DNA of 64,000 bases, taken from positions 1 through 64,000 of the forward strand of contig NZ_VOHC01000004.1 of assembly GCF_007859275.1 (NCBI RefSeq), written 5' to 3'. Under the pieces are notes generated by a model, which worked only from the letters and a program-made list of their open reading frames with translations, did no database searches and was not told the origin of the DNA. Source of the DNA: Planomicrobium sp. CPCC 101079 (GTDB lineage: Bacteria; Bacillota; Bacilli; Bacillales_A; Planococcaceae). A program made the position numbers and the translations under genes. This document shows, piece by piece, positions 19,893 to 28,771 of the stretch (within the stretch, counting starts at the first letter, position 1; each line of letters opens with the position of its first letter).

Positions 19893-20792
19893 ATGAAGGT
19901 AGCAATTACTGGTGGCACAGGTTTTGTCGGCAAGGAATTGACGCGGTTGCTGCATATGCAAGGGTGGGAAATTTTTATTTTGACACGGCATCCAAAAAGA
20001 TCGTCGCTGGGCATTACCTATGTGGAATGGCTGACAGATCGGGCGCAGCCAGAAAAACAACTCGAAGGCATGGACGCGTTTGTCAATTTGGCTGGAGCTT
20101 CAATCAATGCCGGCCGCTGGAGCAACGAGCAGAAAAAAGAAATTCATGACAGCCGAATAAGCGCTACAAAAGAGGTGCTTCGGATTTTGAACGCTTTAGA
20201 ACGAAAACCTGAAGCATTGATCAATGCGAGCGCCGTCGGCATCTACCCAGCTTCTGAGTCTGCAACCTACACAGAAGCATCGAAAAACTACGGAAACGAT
20301 TTTTTGGCGAAAACGGTCATTGACTGGGAGCGGCTCGCGGACCAAGCGAAAGCGCTTAGCATCCGAGTAGCGTACGGCAGATTCGGCATCGTTTTGGGCA
20401 AAGACGATGGCGCACTGCCACTCATGGCGCTTCCTTACAAGTTATTCGGCGGCGGCACCGTCGGCTCGGGCAAGCAATGGCTGTCCTGGATCCACGTTTA
20501 CGATGTCGCCCGCGCGATTCAATTTGCCATTGAAACAAAAGCGCTTGAAGGCCCTTTTAATGTTACCGCCCCTACCCCACAGCGGATGAAAGAATTTGGC
20601 AAAGAAATCGCCAAAGCGCTCGGCCGGCCCCACTGGATGCCAGTTCCGTCAGCCGCTCTTAAAGTGGCGCTTGGCGAGAAAAGCAGGCTTGTTTTAGAAG
20701 GACAGAAAGCGTTGCCAGTGGTCCTGCAGCAACACGGTTTCGAGTTCACTTTCCCTCATTTGCAACCCGCACTGGCTGATCTATACAAATGA
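19893..20792 (+). CDS. yfhF: TIGR01777-family NAD(P)-dependent epimerase/dehydratase (YfhF)
   Basis: A 299-residue extended short-chain dehydrogenase of the YfhF/SulA-like family. The N-terminal Rossmann motif is GGTGFVG at residues 7-13; the NLAGASI segment, SAVGIYP and GKQWLSWIHVYDV are signatures of TIGR01777. A C-terminal DUF1731 domain is recognised by LVLEGQKALP. The start at 19893 has GGAGG eight bases upstream; in-frame ATGs at 19878 and 19887 overlap that site. Substrate unknown. The next gene follows after about 30 bases. Confidence 0.9.
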   Translation: MKVAITGGTGFVGKELTRLLHMQGWEIFILTRHPKRSSLGITYVEWLTDRAQPEKQLEGMDAFVNLAGASINAGRWSNEQKKEIHDSRISATKEVLRILNALERKPEALINASAVGIYPASESATYTEASKNYGNDFLAKTVIDWERLADQAKALSIRVAYGRFGIVLGKDDGALPLMALPYKLFGGGTVGSGKQWLSWIHVYDVARAIQFAIETKALEGPFNVTAPTPQRMKEFGKEIAKALGRPHWMPVPSAALKVALGEKSRLVLEGQKALPVVLQQHGFEFTFPHLQPALADLYK

Positions 20793-20823
20793 GGTATAAT
20801 GAAAGGATGATTAATCGAAGGAC

Positions 20824-22197
20824 GTGAAAAAATTGAACGAAAAACCTATTTTTGAAGAAGGACAAAAATTTCCTTTAACGATCAAGCGGCTTGGCATCAA
20901 CGGTGAAGGCATCGGCTATTTTAAGCGCAATGTCGTATTCGTCCAAGGAGCACTGCCAGGAGAAGAAATTACGGCACAAGTGACCAGTATCAAACGCAAT
21001 TTTGCGGAAGCGCGGGTTTTGAAATTGAGAAAGGCGTCTCCCTATCGGCAGACACCGCCTTGCCCTATCTACGAGACATGCGGCGGCTGCCAATTGCAGC
21101 ATATGACTTATGAACAGCAATTGGTGGAAAAACGGGATCTTGTAACTCAAGCCCTCGAGCGTTACTTGAAAGGGACAAATGTCCAAATCAAAAATACCAT
21201 CGGCATGGAAGACCCTTGGTATTACCGCAATAAAAGCCAATTCCAAACACGCTTGAAAGGGACGAAAGTGATCGCCGGATTGTTTGCGGAAGGCTCACAC
21301 CAGCTTCTTGACATCGAACAATGCATTGTTCAGCACCCTGACACGACGGTAATCACCAATGCGGTAAAACGCATCCTTGAAGAGCTGAAAATACCGATTT
21401 ATGACGGCAAGACGATGAAAGGCATTATCCGGACAATTGTTGTACGCACGGGAGTCCAAACCGGGGAGATTCAGCTTGTACTGATTACTACTCGCCCTAA
21501 GATCCCACATAAGGAACTATTGCTGGAAAAACTGAAGCAAATTGATATCAACTTGGTGTCAATTGTCCAAAACATCAATAAAGAAAAAACCTCTTTGATT
21601 TTCGGAGATGAAACTATCACACTTTACGGCAAAGATACAATCCATGAAGAACTGGGCGAACTGGCTTTTGATTTGTCAGCTCGCGCTTTCTTCCAACTCA
21701 ATCCAGTCCAGACCGTCAAACTGTATGATGAAATCAAACGGGCGGCTGAATTATCGGGCAAGGAATCAGTGGTTGATGCGTATTGCGGCGTTGGCACCAT
21801 CGGCTTATGGCTCGCCGACAGTGCAGGAGAACTCCGTGGCATGGACGTTATCCACGAAAGCGTAGTGGATGCAAAAGCCAACGCGAAAAAAATGGGCGTC
21901 ACCGCCAAATACGTAACGGGCACTGCAGAAAAATGGCTGGAGACGTGGATCAATGAAGGCTTCGTCCCTGACGTATTGACAGTTGACCCTCCACGTACGG
22001 GGCTTGGGGAGTCGTTATTGAAAACGATTTTGAAAGTAAAACCGAAACGTTTTGTATACACTTCTTGCAATCCATCGACATTGGCTAAAGATTTGCAGCA
22101 ATTAACGAAAATTTACCGCATTGAATACATTCAGCCGGTTGATATGTTCCCGCAAACGGCACAAGTAGAAGCAGTCACAAAACTCGTATTAAAATAA
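20824..22197 (+). CDS. 23S rRNA (uracil-5-)-methyltransferase, RumA/RlmD family (copy 1)
   Basis: A 457-residue SAM-dependent RNA methyltransferase. The N-terminal TRAM domain (about 1-70) begins with [15 protein letters not shown]; the 4Fe-4S cysteines are in [14 protein letters not shown]; the SAM pocket is [12 protein letters not shown]; and the catalytic cysteine is in [13 protein letters not shown]. The start is GTG 20824 or TTG 20833; the GAAGGA site fits the second better. It is a paralogue of 51184-52557. B. subtilis also has two such genes (yefA, which methylates U747 and U1939, and yfjO). Position favours calling this the yfjO-like or additional copy, but targets cannot be assigned by sequence. 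Confidence 0.88.
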   Translation: MKKLNEKPIFEEGQKFPLTIKRLGINGEGIGYFKRNVVFVQGALPGEEITAQVTSIKRNFAEARVLKLRKASPYRQTPPCPIYETCGGCQLQHMTYEQQLVEKRDLVTQALERYLKGTNVQIKNTIGMEDPWYYRNKSQFQTRLKGTKVIAGLFAEGSHQLLDIEQCIVQHPDTTVITNAVKRILEELKIPIYDGKTMKGIIRTIVVRTGVQTGEIQLVLITTRPKIPHKELLLEKLKQIDINLVSIVQNINKEKTSLIFGDETITLYGKDTIHEELGELAFDLSARAFFQLNPVQTVKLYDEIKRAAELSGKESVVDAYCGVGTIGLWLADSAGELRGMDVIHESVVDAKANAKKMGVTAKYVTGTAEKWLETWINEGFVPDVLTVDPPRTGLGESLLKTILKVKPKRFVYTSCNPSTLAKDLQQLTKIYRIEYIQPVDMFPQTAQVEAVTKLVLK

Positions 22198-22200
22198 CGA

Positions 22201-22238
22201 AAAGGCGCAGGAAGCAAAATCGCTTCCTGCGCCTTTTT
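22201..22238. terminator. Bidirectional terminator between the methyltransferase and MFS genes
   Basis: A 15-bp perfect stem beginning AAAGGCGCAGGAAGC with a six-base loop, T-run on the plus strand and A-run on the other side; the flanking genes converge. Confidence 0.93.
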
Positions 22239-22241
22239 TAT

Positions 22242-23435
22242 TCATTCTTGTGATACGGGAGACTCTTGCGATTTCTGATTGCCTTTGAAGGCAATGATAA
22301 AACCGATAAAGAGCAGCATAGCCGAAATCAGCAATAAGAAGCTGAAGTTTTCGATGTACTCGACGAAAACACCGCCTAGAAACGGGCCAGCCAAACTGCC
22401 GACACTAAAAGCGATGCCGCACAATAAATTTCCCGTCGGCAATAGTTCTTTCGGCATCAAATCCGCCATAAATGAAATGCCCAAGGAAAATGTCGAACCG
22501 ACAAACATGCCCGCAGCTGCAAAAAAAGCGACTGTCAGCCAAGCGTTTGATTCAAAAAAGCCAGCTGCCCCAAACATCGCAGCTCCGCCAACGAGCGCAA
22601 GGATCAACACATTTTTTCTGCCCAGCCGGTCGCTCAAAACACCCAGCGGCAACTGCGTCGCAATCGCACCTGCAGAGAAAGCAGCTAAGATGATCGACAC
22701 TAAAGCAACATCGATCGATTGCCGCAACGCATAGACCGGGTAAATGGCATTTAACGAAGCTTCGAGAAAACCGTATCCTAAAGGCGGCAAAAAAGCGATC
22801 CAAGCGATTGCGATAGCTGCTTGGAAACGGCCTATTACTCCTTTAGATGAGTGGGCGCCACCGGATGTCACTTCCGGAAAATCATTTTTCAGTAAAAATA
22901 CAAAAGACCATGCAATCAAACACAAAATTCCTGAAACAATGAATGGCAGTGGCTCAAAAATATTAACGAGCGGCACAAAAAGCGGCCCTGCTCCAAAACC
23001 GACGCTAAACGACATGCCGTATATGGCAATATTGCGCCCAAGACGTTGCTGCGGCGAAGTGCTCGTTATCCACGTTTGCGTCGAGAAATGCAGCGCTTGG
23101 TCTCCGATGCCGATCAATACGCGCAGCACAAACCAAAATGCGACACTTTTCCATAACGGAAATGCCAGCAGCGACACAATTACTAATCCTCCGCCGATTA
23201 AGATCAACGGCTTAAATCCAAACTTACGCAATTGCGGCTCCATGAATGGGGCAATGACCAGCGTACCTATGTATAAACCCGTAGCACTCAATCCGTTTAA
23301 GGCTGAAGAAACACCGTCTTGTTCAAAAATAACAGCAATCAACGGCAACAACATGCCTTGCGAAAACCCGGATATGGAGACTATTGTCACCAAAACCCAA
23401 AAACGCGCTCGTTCACTTTTTAAAAAATACGACAT
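22242..23435 (-). CDS. Major facilitator superfamily transporter, 12 membrane helices
   Basis: A 397-residue MFS permease. Twelve hydrophobic segments are visible; the loop after helix 8 has the signature LGVLSDRLGRKNVL, and an acid-aromatic GIGDQALHFSTQTW sits in the first half. Similar Bacillales proteins are annotated as multidrug or sugar efflux transporters; no substrate can be assigned. The ATG has AGGAGG upstream. It is a single-gene unit that converges with the methyltransferase gene and is followed upstream by a 480-base non-coding stretch. Confidence 0.85.
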   Translation of the reverse strand: MSYFLKSERARFWVLVTIVSISGFSQGMLLPLIAVIFEQDGVSSALNGLSATGLYIGTLVIAPFMEPQLRKFGFKPLILIGGGLVIVSLLAFPLWKSVAFWFVLRVLIGIGDQALHFSTQTWITSTSPQQRLGRNIAIYGMSFSVGFGAGPLFVPLVNIFEPLPFIVSGILCLIAWSFVFLLKNDFPEVTSGGAHSSKGVIGRFQAAIAIAWIAFLPPLGYGFLEASLNAIYPVYALRQSIDVALVSIILAAFSAGAIATQLPLGVLSDRLGRKNVLILALVGGAAMFGAAGFFESNAWLTVAFFAAAGMFVGSTFSLGISFMADLMPKELLPTGNLLCGIAFSVGSLAGPFLGGVFVEYIENFSFLLLISAMLLFIGFIIAFKGNQKSQESPVSQE

Positions 23436-23864
23436 AAGGTCCTCCTATACAAACCACATTCTTCTGTAAATTCCAGTTAAATATGATTTTAACATAAGGA
23501 GCGGGAGGATTATAAATTTCTATTTAGAAATCAACGAAGACAATTTGAGAGGAAAAGCAATTGCAAAGCTAAGGGGTTTATAAAATTTTTAATCATTATT
23601 AAAAGGCTCTGTCCGTTTCTAAATATCAGAATGCGGATGAGCCTTTAAGTTATAACAATATCCATTTGTGTTTTCATAATACCATTCTAGGCCATGCTGC
23701 CGTTTGAATGTAAAAACTCCCTCCTTCGTAAATCGAGATCAGCAAGCATTTGTTTTCTGCTCATCCCCTCTCTCTTTATGTTAAGTTAACATTAACATAA
23801 AGTTTGAATAAAGTAAATTTTCTAACTACTGTTTGTTAAAATTCTCTCTTATTGCCTATAAGTG
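23436..23864. other. Non-coding stretch with an inverted repeat
   Basis: I see no gene here. It contains an imperfect hairpin AAAGGCTC/GAGCCTTT (23602-23646) without a strong T-run, and a perfect 9-bp inverted repeat TTATGTTAA (23776-23784) / TTAACATAA (23792-23800) with a seven-base GTTAACA spacer, 65 bases before the promoter of the next gene. The inverted repeat could be an operator. Confidence 0.5.
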
Positions 23865-23893
23865 TTGATATTCTTCCTGTTATCCGCTACTAT
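23865..23893 (+). promoter_or_regulatory. Promoter of the SE1561-family gene
   Basis: TTGATA (23865-23870) and TACTAT (23888-23893) with a 17-base spacer, about 25 bases before the start codon. Confidence 0.65.
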
Positions 23894-23918
23894 TAACATG
23901 CGAAATGAGGTGTACCGA

Positions 23919-24119
23919 ATGGGCAAAGGCATTACAGATAAACAGGAACAAGTGACTTACATGAAAGAGCGCTTGAATATGTTTTTGGAAGTTTTGGACG
24001 CAATTGAACCGGAAAATACAGAACTTGAAGATATTGACCGCTTGATCGCCATGGTTGATGAGCTGGATGAGAAAATGCAGCAGTTTAACGTTACTCCAGT
24101 CGACGAAAAACAGGAATAA
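23919..24119 (+). CDS. SE1561-family small protein
   Basis: A 66-residue acidic, helical protein recognised as the SE1561 family of Staphylococcaceae and Bacillales. It consists of a first segment with QVTYMKERL and a second with EDIDRLIAMVDELDEKM, compatible with a helical hairpin. The start at 23919 has GAGGTG eight bases upstream; the longer frame to 23862 includes the promoter and is rejected. No known function. It is a single-gene unit between a promoter and a strong terminator. Confidence 0.85.
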   Translation: MGKGITDKQEQVTYMKERLNMFLEVLDAIEPENTELEDIDRLIAMVDELDEKMQQFNVTPVDEKQE

Positions 24120-24123
24120 CGTT

Positions 24124-24173
24124 AAAAAAGAATCCCTTAAGCATCTTTTGAGATGCTTAAGGGATTCTTTTTT
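24124..24173. terminator. Long bidirectional terminator
   Basis: A perfect 23-bp stem starting AAAAAAGAATCCCTTAAGC with a four-base loop, A-run and T-run on opposite sides, between the convergent SE1561 and yihY genes. Confidence 0.95.
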
Positions 24174-25029
24174 AACTCTCTTGAGTTTCTTCCGTCGCCT
24201 TAAGGTCGCGGCGTCCTTGCATGACCGCATTAATTTGTCCACCGATCATTAACAGCATAGCGCACACATACAGCCATAGCATCAAAATAATCATACCGCC
24301 GATACTGCCGAATGTCGGTGAATAAATCGCCAAGTTGTTAATATAAATGGAAAAGATATAAGAAACACCTAGCCAGCCGACTGCGGTAAACGCTGCTCCA
24401 GCCAATACGCTGGCAAAATCCAGCCGAACATTTGGAGCAACCCAGTAAATAACGGAACTAAGGACAAAAATAATAAGCCCTGGAATAGTGAAGCGAAGCG
24501 CGTTCCATGTCGCCAAAAACCCTTCTTCTAATCCTGCATACGAAAAGATGACGAGGCCAATTTGCCTGCCAAAAATCGGCAAAGCAAGCGCAACCGCTAA
24601 AATCAGCATCATCAATAAGGTGTTCAGCATCGACATGCCTTGCGCTACCCAAATCGGGCGTCTTTCGGCCACGCCATAAGAACTGTTTAATGATTTGATC
24701 AGCGCATTCATTCCAATGCTCCCTGCCCAAATCATCGCGAGTATCCCGAAAGACAAAAGGCCGTTATTTTGTGTCGTTAAAATATCACTCAATGTCTGTT
24801 CAATCAGGAGAAATACTTCGTGAGGAGCCACTTCTTCAATAAAATGATAGATTTGATCTTCTGACAAATTCAAATAAGGCACCAACGTCACCAAAAAAAT
24901 GAGCAAAGGAAAGATCGACAACAGGAAAAAGAACGCTAATTGCGCTCCCACTCCCATTACGTCGACGTCGTAAATCCTTTTATTCACTTCTTTGAAAAAA
25001 CCGGAAAAGGTCCGAACATCATAAGACAT
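24172..25029 (-). CDS. yfkH: YihY/virulence-factor-BrkB-family membrane protein (YfkH-like)
   Basis: A 285-residue protein with six hydrophobic segments, of the YihY (formerly misnamed RNase BN) family. The N-terminal AQLAFFFLLSIFPLLIFL segment and the FGSIGGMIILMLWLYV segment are characteristic. Function is not established. The start is uncertain: ATG 25029 has no strong ribosome-binding site and TTG 25035 is possible; the frame stays open upstream to about 25134, but without an ATG, GTG or TTG. It lies downstream of the ytxH-like gene on the same strand with a 65-base gap. It is related in position to B. subtilis yfkH, near yfkK. Confidence 0.85.
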   Translation of the reverse strand: MSYDVRTFSGFFKEVNKRIYDVDVMGVGAQLAFFFLLSIFPLLIFLVTLVPYLNLSEDQIYHFIEEVAPHEVFLLIEQTLSDILTTQNNGLLSFGILAMIWAGSIGMNALIKSLNSSYGVAERRPIWVAQGMSMLNTLLMMLILAVALALPIFGRQIGLVIFSYAGLEEGFLATWNALRFTIPGLIIFVLSSVIYWVAPNVRLDFASVLAGAAFTAVGWLGVSYIFSIYINNLAIYSPTFGSIGGMIILMLWLYVCAMLLMIGGQINAVMQGRRDLKATEETQES

Positions 25030-25094
25030 ATGCAAATTGTTCAGCCGTTCTTCCGATTGGTGCCGTTTTTCATCTTCTCCGGAGTTAATGGCGC

Positions 25095-25655
25095 TTATGA
25101 GTTTTTTCCAGAGTTGTAAGATGTTGAACTTCCGCTAGTATTCGATCCTGAAGTTCTATTGTTATTCGACGACGAATTTGAGTTCCCGCCTGTAGATGAA
25201 GATCCTGTTCCTGATGAAGATCCGCCAGAGTTTGATGAAGAAGTTGAACTTCCACCATCAGTCAATGTTGTAGAAGGCGAAGGATCGTCTTGTTTAACAG
25301 CTGACAACACATCATTTTTGCTATCGATGACAGCTTCTTTTGTATCCACAAACGCTTCTTTCGTTTCCATAGCCAATTCTTTGACTTGTGGCGTCAACCC
25401 TTTTAACTCATTCACTTTCTCTCCTACATAAGAAGCATCCTCTGAAATGCGTGAATAGAGATTTTGCATTTTGCCAGCTTGCTGCTGAACCATTGATTGC
25501 AATTCTTTTCTATTGGTTGCGTAGTATTGTGCATTGCTTCCCAATTTTTTAGATTTCTGCACCACGTCGTTGCGTGTATTGCGGTCAAATAATGAAACAA
25601 TAAGTCCCATTGCCGCCCCTACTAAAATACCTGTCATCAATTTGTTTTGGCTCAT
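25095..25655 (-). CDS. YtxH-domain protein with Ser/Gly/Asn-rich tail
   Basis: A 186-residue protein. Residues 7-25 form a short hydrophobic segment (GILVGAAMGLIVSLF) followed by a YtxH-like helical region rich in Lys, Gln and Glu up to about residue 120, with repeated KEAFVDTKEAVIDS. The last 60 residues are nearly all Ser, Gly, Asn and Thr, a disordered tail. The start at 25655 has GGGAGG eight bases upstream; the longer frame is rejected. YtxH proteins are stress-associated in Bacillus, a family-level hint only. The low-complexity tail is likely to vary in length between strains. Confidence 0.8.
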   Translation of the reverse strand: MSQNKLMTGILVGAAMGLIVSLFDRNTRNDVVQKSKKLGSNAQYYATNRKELQSMVQQQAGKMQNLYSRISEDASYVGEKVNELKGLTPQVKELAMETKEAFVDTKEAVIDSKNDVLSAVKQDDPSPSTTLTDGGSSTSSSNSGGSSSGTGSSSTGGNSNSSSNNNRTSGSNTSGSSTSYNSGKNS

Positions 25656-25852
25656 CCTGAATTCCTCCCAATAATATAGTACTTGCGTCTCTTTGGATTT
25701 TTTCCCTAATCTGCTGAATTCTAAACTCTTCGTAAATTTTATTTTCAAAAATCCTTGACTCTTTGTCTAATATTTCGGAATATAAAAGCTTAAGAAGGGA
25801 GAAAAGTATAGGAAATTAGAAGCTGCAATAGAAGGATAAAGGGGATGAGAAA

Positions 25853-27214
25853 ATGGAGAGAATTGAAACAATCTTAGGCAGTATCAGTAGTTTTGTATGG
25901 GGGCCGCCGCTTTTAATTTTATTGGTTGGAACAGGAATTTATTTAACGGTGCGGATCGGCCTGTTGCAAATGCGTATGTTGCCTTATGCGTTAAAGTTGG
26001 TTTTTTCAAAGAACCAGGATAAAACATCTCAAGGCGACATTAGCCACTTTCAAGCACTTTCCACTGCCTTGGCCGCAACTGTCGGCACCGGGAATATAGT
26101 AGGTGTCGCAACGGCAGTAATACTTGGTGGACCGGGAGCAGTATTTTGGATGTGGTTTTCCGCGTTCTTCGGGATGGCCACAAAATACGGAGAAGCCGTA
26201 TTGGCAGTTAAATACCGCATTGTCGATGCCAAAGGGCAAATGGCTGGCGGGCCGATGTATTATTTGGAACATGGCTTAAAACAAAAATGGTTAGGCGTGT
26301 TATTTGCTATTTTTGGTGCGGTTGCGGCATTCGGAATCGGCAATGGCACCCAGTCCAATTCTGTCGCGATTGTAGTGCGCGATACATTTAATGTCCCTAC
26401 TTGGATTACCGGCCTAATCTTAATGGTTTTTGCCGGTGCAGTCATTTTAGGCGGCATTACTGCCATTGGGAAGGTCACTTCTTACTTTGTGCCGGTTATG
26501 GCATTATTTTATCTAATTGCAGGCTTGGTTGTCATGATTACTAACCTTGACTTGATTCTGCCGGCAATTGCTACGATTTTCAGCTCTGCCTTTACAGGGG
26601 AAGCGGCTGTCGGCGGCGCCATTGGTGCTGCCATCCGCTATGGTGTTGCACGAGGCGTCTTCTCCAACGAAGCTGGCCTTGGCTCCGCACCAATTGCTGC
26701 AGCGGCTGCCATTACCGATTTGCCTGGCCGCCAAGCGCTTGTTTCTATGACGCAAGTATTCATCGATACATTGGTCATCTGTTCCATTACAGGAATCACA
26801 ATAGTCATGTCCGGTATGTACACTGACAAGAGCCTGGAAGGTTCGGCGCTGACAACAGCCGCATTCGAGCAATTCCTGGGGCCGGTCGGTCCAATTGTAG
26901 TAGCGATCGGTTTAATCTTCTTCGCATCTTCCACCATTATCGGCTGGGCTTATTATGGCGAGAAGTGTTTCCAGTACTTGTTCCGGAATCCGAGCTTGCT
27001 AATTGTTTACCGAGTTGTGTTCATTGCAGTCGTTTTTATCGGAGCTACGGTTTCTCTAGATGTAGTATGGATGTTCTCTGATATCATGAATGGCTTAATG
27101 GCCCTGCCTAACTTAATCGGTTTGCTTGGGCTATCCGGTGTGATTGTTTATGAAACAAAACGGATTGTATCAAAAATCAAAGAAGAAAAAGCAGCAGCAC
27201 GTGCTGGAAATTGA
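25853..27214 (+). CDS. alsT: Sodium:alanine (or glutamine) symporter AlsT family
   Basis: A 453-residue transporter of the alanine-or-glycine:cation symporter (AGCS) family. About ten to eleven membrane helices are seen; the family signature regions are TVGTGNIVGVATAVILGGPGA (residues about 76-96), YGEAVLAVKYR and the FSNEAGLGSAPIAAA segment near residue 273. B. subtilis AlsT is implicated in glutamine uptake; the substrate here may be Ala, Gly or Gln. The ATG has AAAGGGG upstream. It is followed by a structured non-coding stretch and then yfkK. Confidence 0.92.
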   Translation: MERIETILGSISSFVWGPPLLILLVGTGIYLTVRIGLLQMRMLPYALKLVFSKNQDKTSQGDISHFQALSTALAATVGTGNIVGVATAVILGGPGAVFWMWFSAFFGMATKYGEAVLAVKYRIVDAKGQMAGGPMYYLEHGLKQKWLGVLFAIFGAVAAFGIGNGTQSNSVAIVVRDTFNVPTWITGLILMVFAGAVILGGITAIGKVTSYFVPVMALFYLIAGLVVMITNLDLILPAIATIFSSAFTGEAAVGGAIGAAIRYGVARGVFSNEAGLGSAPIAAAAAITDLPGRQALVSMTQVFIDTLVICSITGITIVMSGMYTDKSLEGSALTTAAFEQFLGPVGPIVVAIGLIFFASSTIIGWAYYGEKCFQYLFRNPSLLIVYRVVFIAVVFIGATVSLDVVWMFSDIMNGLMALPNLIGLLGLSGVIVYETKRIVSKIKEEKAAARAGN

Positions 27215-27252
27215 CTTTCGTTTTGAATAATGGAATGATAAAGTGAAACCTT

Positions 27253-27340
27253 AATCAGCAGAGGGTCCCCCTTCTGCTGATTGCCCATAGAACCGAACGG
27301 CTATCCCGGGCTAGCAATGCCCATTTTAGCAGAACCGTTC
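27253..27340 (+). other. Structured intergenic stretch between alsT and yfkK
   Basis: Two hairpins can be drawn: AATCAGCAGA (27253-27262) with TCTGCTGATT (27273-27282), and GAACGG (27295-27300) with CCGTTC (27335-27340) enclosing GGGC/GCCC. Neither is followed by a T-run, so this is not a standard terminator. It may be a processed leader of yfkK, a weak transcription pause or an unrecognised RNA element. Confidence 0.35.
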
Positions 27341-27368
27341 TTACTCCTTTGAAAGGCAGGGACTTAAC

Positions 27369-27590
27369 ATGGATTTGTCAAAACCATCAAATGAAAATGT
27401 CACCTTCATGATTGAAGAAATAAAAGCAAAACTGCGCATGGTTAATGTGGATGCCATGAAGCCTGAGCATTTCAATGCTTCCCAATATGAAGATTTGCGG
27501 GAACTTTACGAAATGGTCGCAAAACGTGACTCGTTCAGCCCTAACGAAATGGAAGCCATCGCTTCTGAATTGGGTTCTTTGCGAAAATAA
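27369..27590 (+). CDS. yfkK: YfkK-like protein (DUF1128)
   Basis: A 73-residue soluble protein of the DUF1128 (UPF0435) family. Family traits are the IKAKLRMVNVDAMKPEHF segment and the C-terminal FSPNEMEAIASELGSLRK. No catalytic motif. It stands alone between a structured intergenic stretch and a strong terminator. Its presence near a yfkH-like gene agrees with the B. subtilis yfk region. Function unknown. Confidence 0.9.
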   Translation: MDLSKPSNENVTFMIEEIKAKLRMVNVDAMKPEHFNASQYEDLRELYEMVAKRDSFSPNEMEAIASELGSLRK

Positions 27591-27591
27591 G

Positions 27592-27624
27592 AAAAATCCC
27601 TGAAGAGATTCTTCAGGGATTTTT
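27592..27624. terminator. Terminator of yfkK
   Basis: A 15-bp stem AAAAATCCCTGAAGA with a three-base GAT loop and T-run, two bases after the yfkK stop. Confidence 0.93.
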
Positions 27625-27649
27625 CTTTGGACAATTTTCACTTCTTGGC

Positions 27650-27800
27650 TAAACAGCCATTTCAGCTTTCCTTCTTGTCTAGCTTCAATGGCTAGCCTCT
27701 CGAGTCGCTTCGGTCTTAAGGCTCGTGGCAAAAAGCGCCATGAACCTCAAGCCCTCCAGCGCTTGTCGAGGCTGAACAGCCATTTCAGCTTTCCTTCTGG
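27650..27800. repeat. Dispersed palindromic repeat element (type A relative)
   Basis: A 24-base direct repeat (27652-27675 and 27775-27798), 123 bases apart, brackets a GC-rich palindromic stretch with GCGCTTGTCGAGGCTG on its minus-sense end. On the minus strand the content (GACAAGAAGGAAAGC, CTCGACAAGCGCTGGAGG, GAGAGGCTAGCC) resembles the repeat elements at 52.6-52.9 kb. One copy of the direct repeat overlaps the end of the methyltransferase gene. Confidence 0.65.
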
Positions 27801-28771
27801 TACTGCACGATGTACCAGCTGCCTTCTTTTATGACGGTATGGATGCCGAGCATAGTGAGTCCGGCCTCTGCTCCCCACTCTGCCAGTTCTTCGGTAGTTG
27901 GCAAACGGTATAAATTATCGAACGAAGAGAAAAAGCTGTTAAAGACATTGGCAAATGGTGGACTGTCGCTGCTGCCAGCGATCGGCGTTACGATCGATAA
28001 CACACCGTCCTTATTTAACCAGCCTGCCAGCTGATGGTATAGCTTTTGGCGATCTTCCAAGTCGATGTAATGAATAACATTGTTCATCAAAATCAAATCT
28101 TGCGGTTTTTCAGGGACATATTTCCATAAATCCGCATTTTCGATTTTGATATTTGCCATTCCTTCAGTCAGTTTTTTTGCCGTTTCGGTGACTGTCGGAC
28201 TGATTTCAATTCCTGTGAATTGGGTGCTCGGAAAACGTTCCGCCAGTTTTTTGATATAGCCTGCTTCCCCACATCCGATATCGAGCACATTGCCGCCTTT
28301 TTTCTCTTTTAATTGTTTTGCCATTTTCGGCATGGCAAGCACTTCAAGCAAGCGGCTGGTTTCTGCAACGGTCGGCGCATGTTTCTCCTCATCAAAGTGG
28401 CGGCGTTTCCCTTCCCGCATCATTTCCGGATAGCTTAGCAACGTCGGAATATGCAATTCCATCATTTCTTTTAATAAAACCCCTGAAGAGTTCTGGCCTT
28501 TCGGTTTTGGCAGTTTCCATGCATTCCACGTCTTGTAGCGGTTTCTGCCAGCTTCTTTCAAATGGCCAATAGACACTCCGACACTGACCCATTGCTCCAG
28601 CAAAGCTTCATCAAGCTGCAGTGCATCGGCTACATCAAATTTTGTAACCGGGCGTTCAAATGCTTTAAACAAATCCAGTTCATAGCCAACATAAGCATGC
28701 CAACTGTATAAAAAAGGCTCGTTCCGTTTCATATACATTCTTGCTTTTAACATCTTCATTACGTCTATCAT
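27785..28771 (-). CDS. Class I SAM-dependent methyltransferase with winged-helix N-terminus
   Basis: A 328-residue methyltransferase. The first ~110 residues look like a small winged-helix/dimerisation domain (VADALQLDEALLEQW), as in small-molecule O-methyltransferases; the SAM motif I is VLDIGCGEAGYI near residue 163, followed by FTGIEISP and LILMNNVIHYI. The start at 28771 has GGAGGG upstream and overlaps the monooxygenase stop (ATGA), so the two are coupled. The C-terminal codons and stop lie in a dispersed repeat, so the natural C-terminus may have been altered. The substrate is unknown; a tailoring role with the monooxygenase is inferred. Confidence 0.85.
   Translation of the reverse strand: MIDVMKMLKARMYMKRNEPFLYSWHAYVGYELDLFKAFERPVTKFDVADALQLDEALLEQWVSVGVSIGHLKEAGRNRYKTWNAWKLPKPKGQNSSGVLLKEMMELHIPTLLSYPEMMREGKRRHFDEEKHAPTVAETSRLLEVLAMPKMAKQLKEKKGGNVLDIGCGEAGYIKKLAERFPSTQFTGIEISPTVTETAKKLTEGMANIKIENADLWKYVPEKPQDLILMNNVIHYIDLEDRQKLYHQLAGWLNKDGVLSIVTPIAGSSDSPPFANVFNSFFSSFDNLYRLPTTEELAEWGAEAGLTMLGIHTVIKEGSWYIVQYQKES

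Noticed and set aside
23602..23646. Insertion-sequence end or strong terminator in the gap upstream of the SE1561 gene
   Set aside because: The GGCTCTGTCC hairpin has no T-run and no matching inverted end or target duplication could be found.
25036..25134. N-terminal extension of the YihY protein (ILQLWKKLISAIN...)
   Set aside because: The frame is open and protein-like, but there is no ATG, GTG or TTG upstream of 25035, and the usual family N-terminus begins near 25029.
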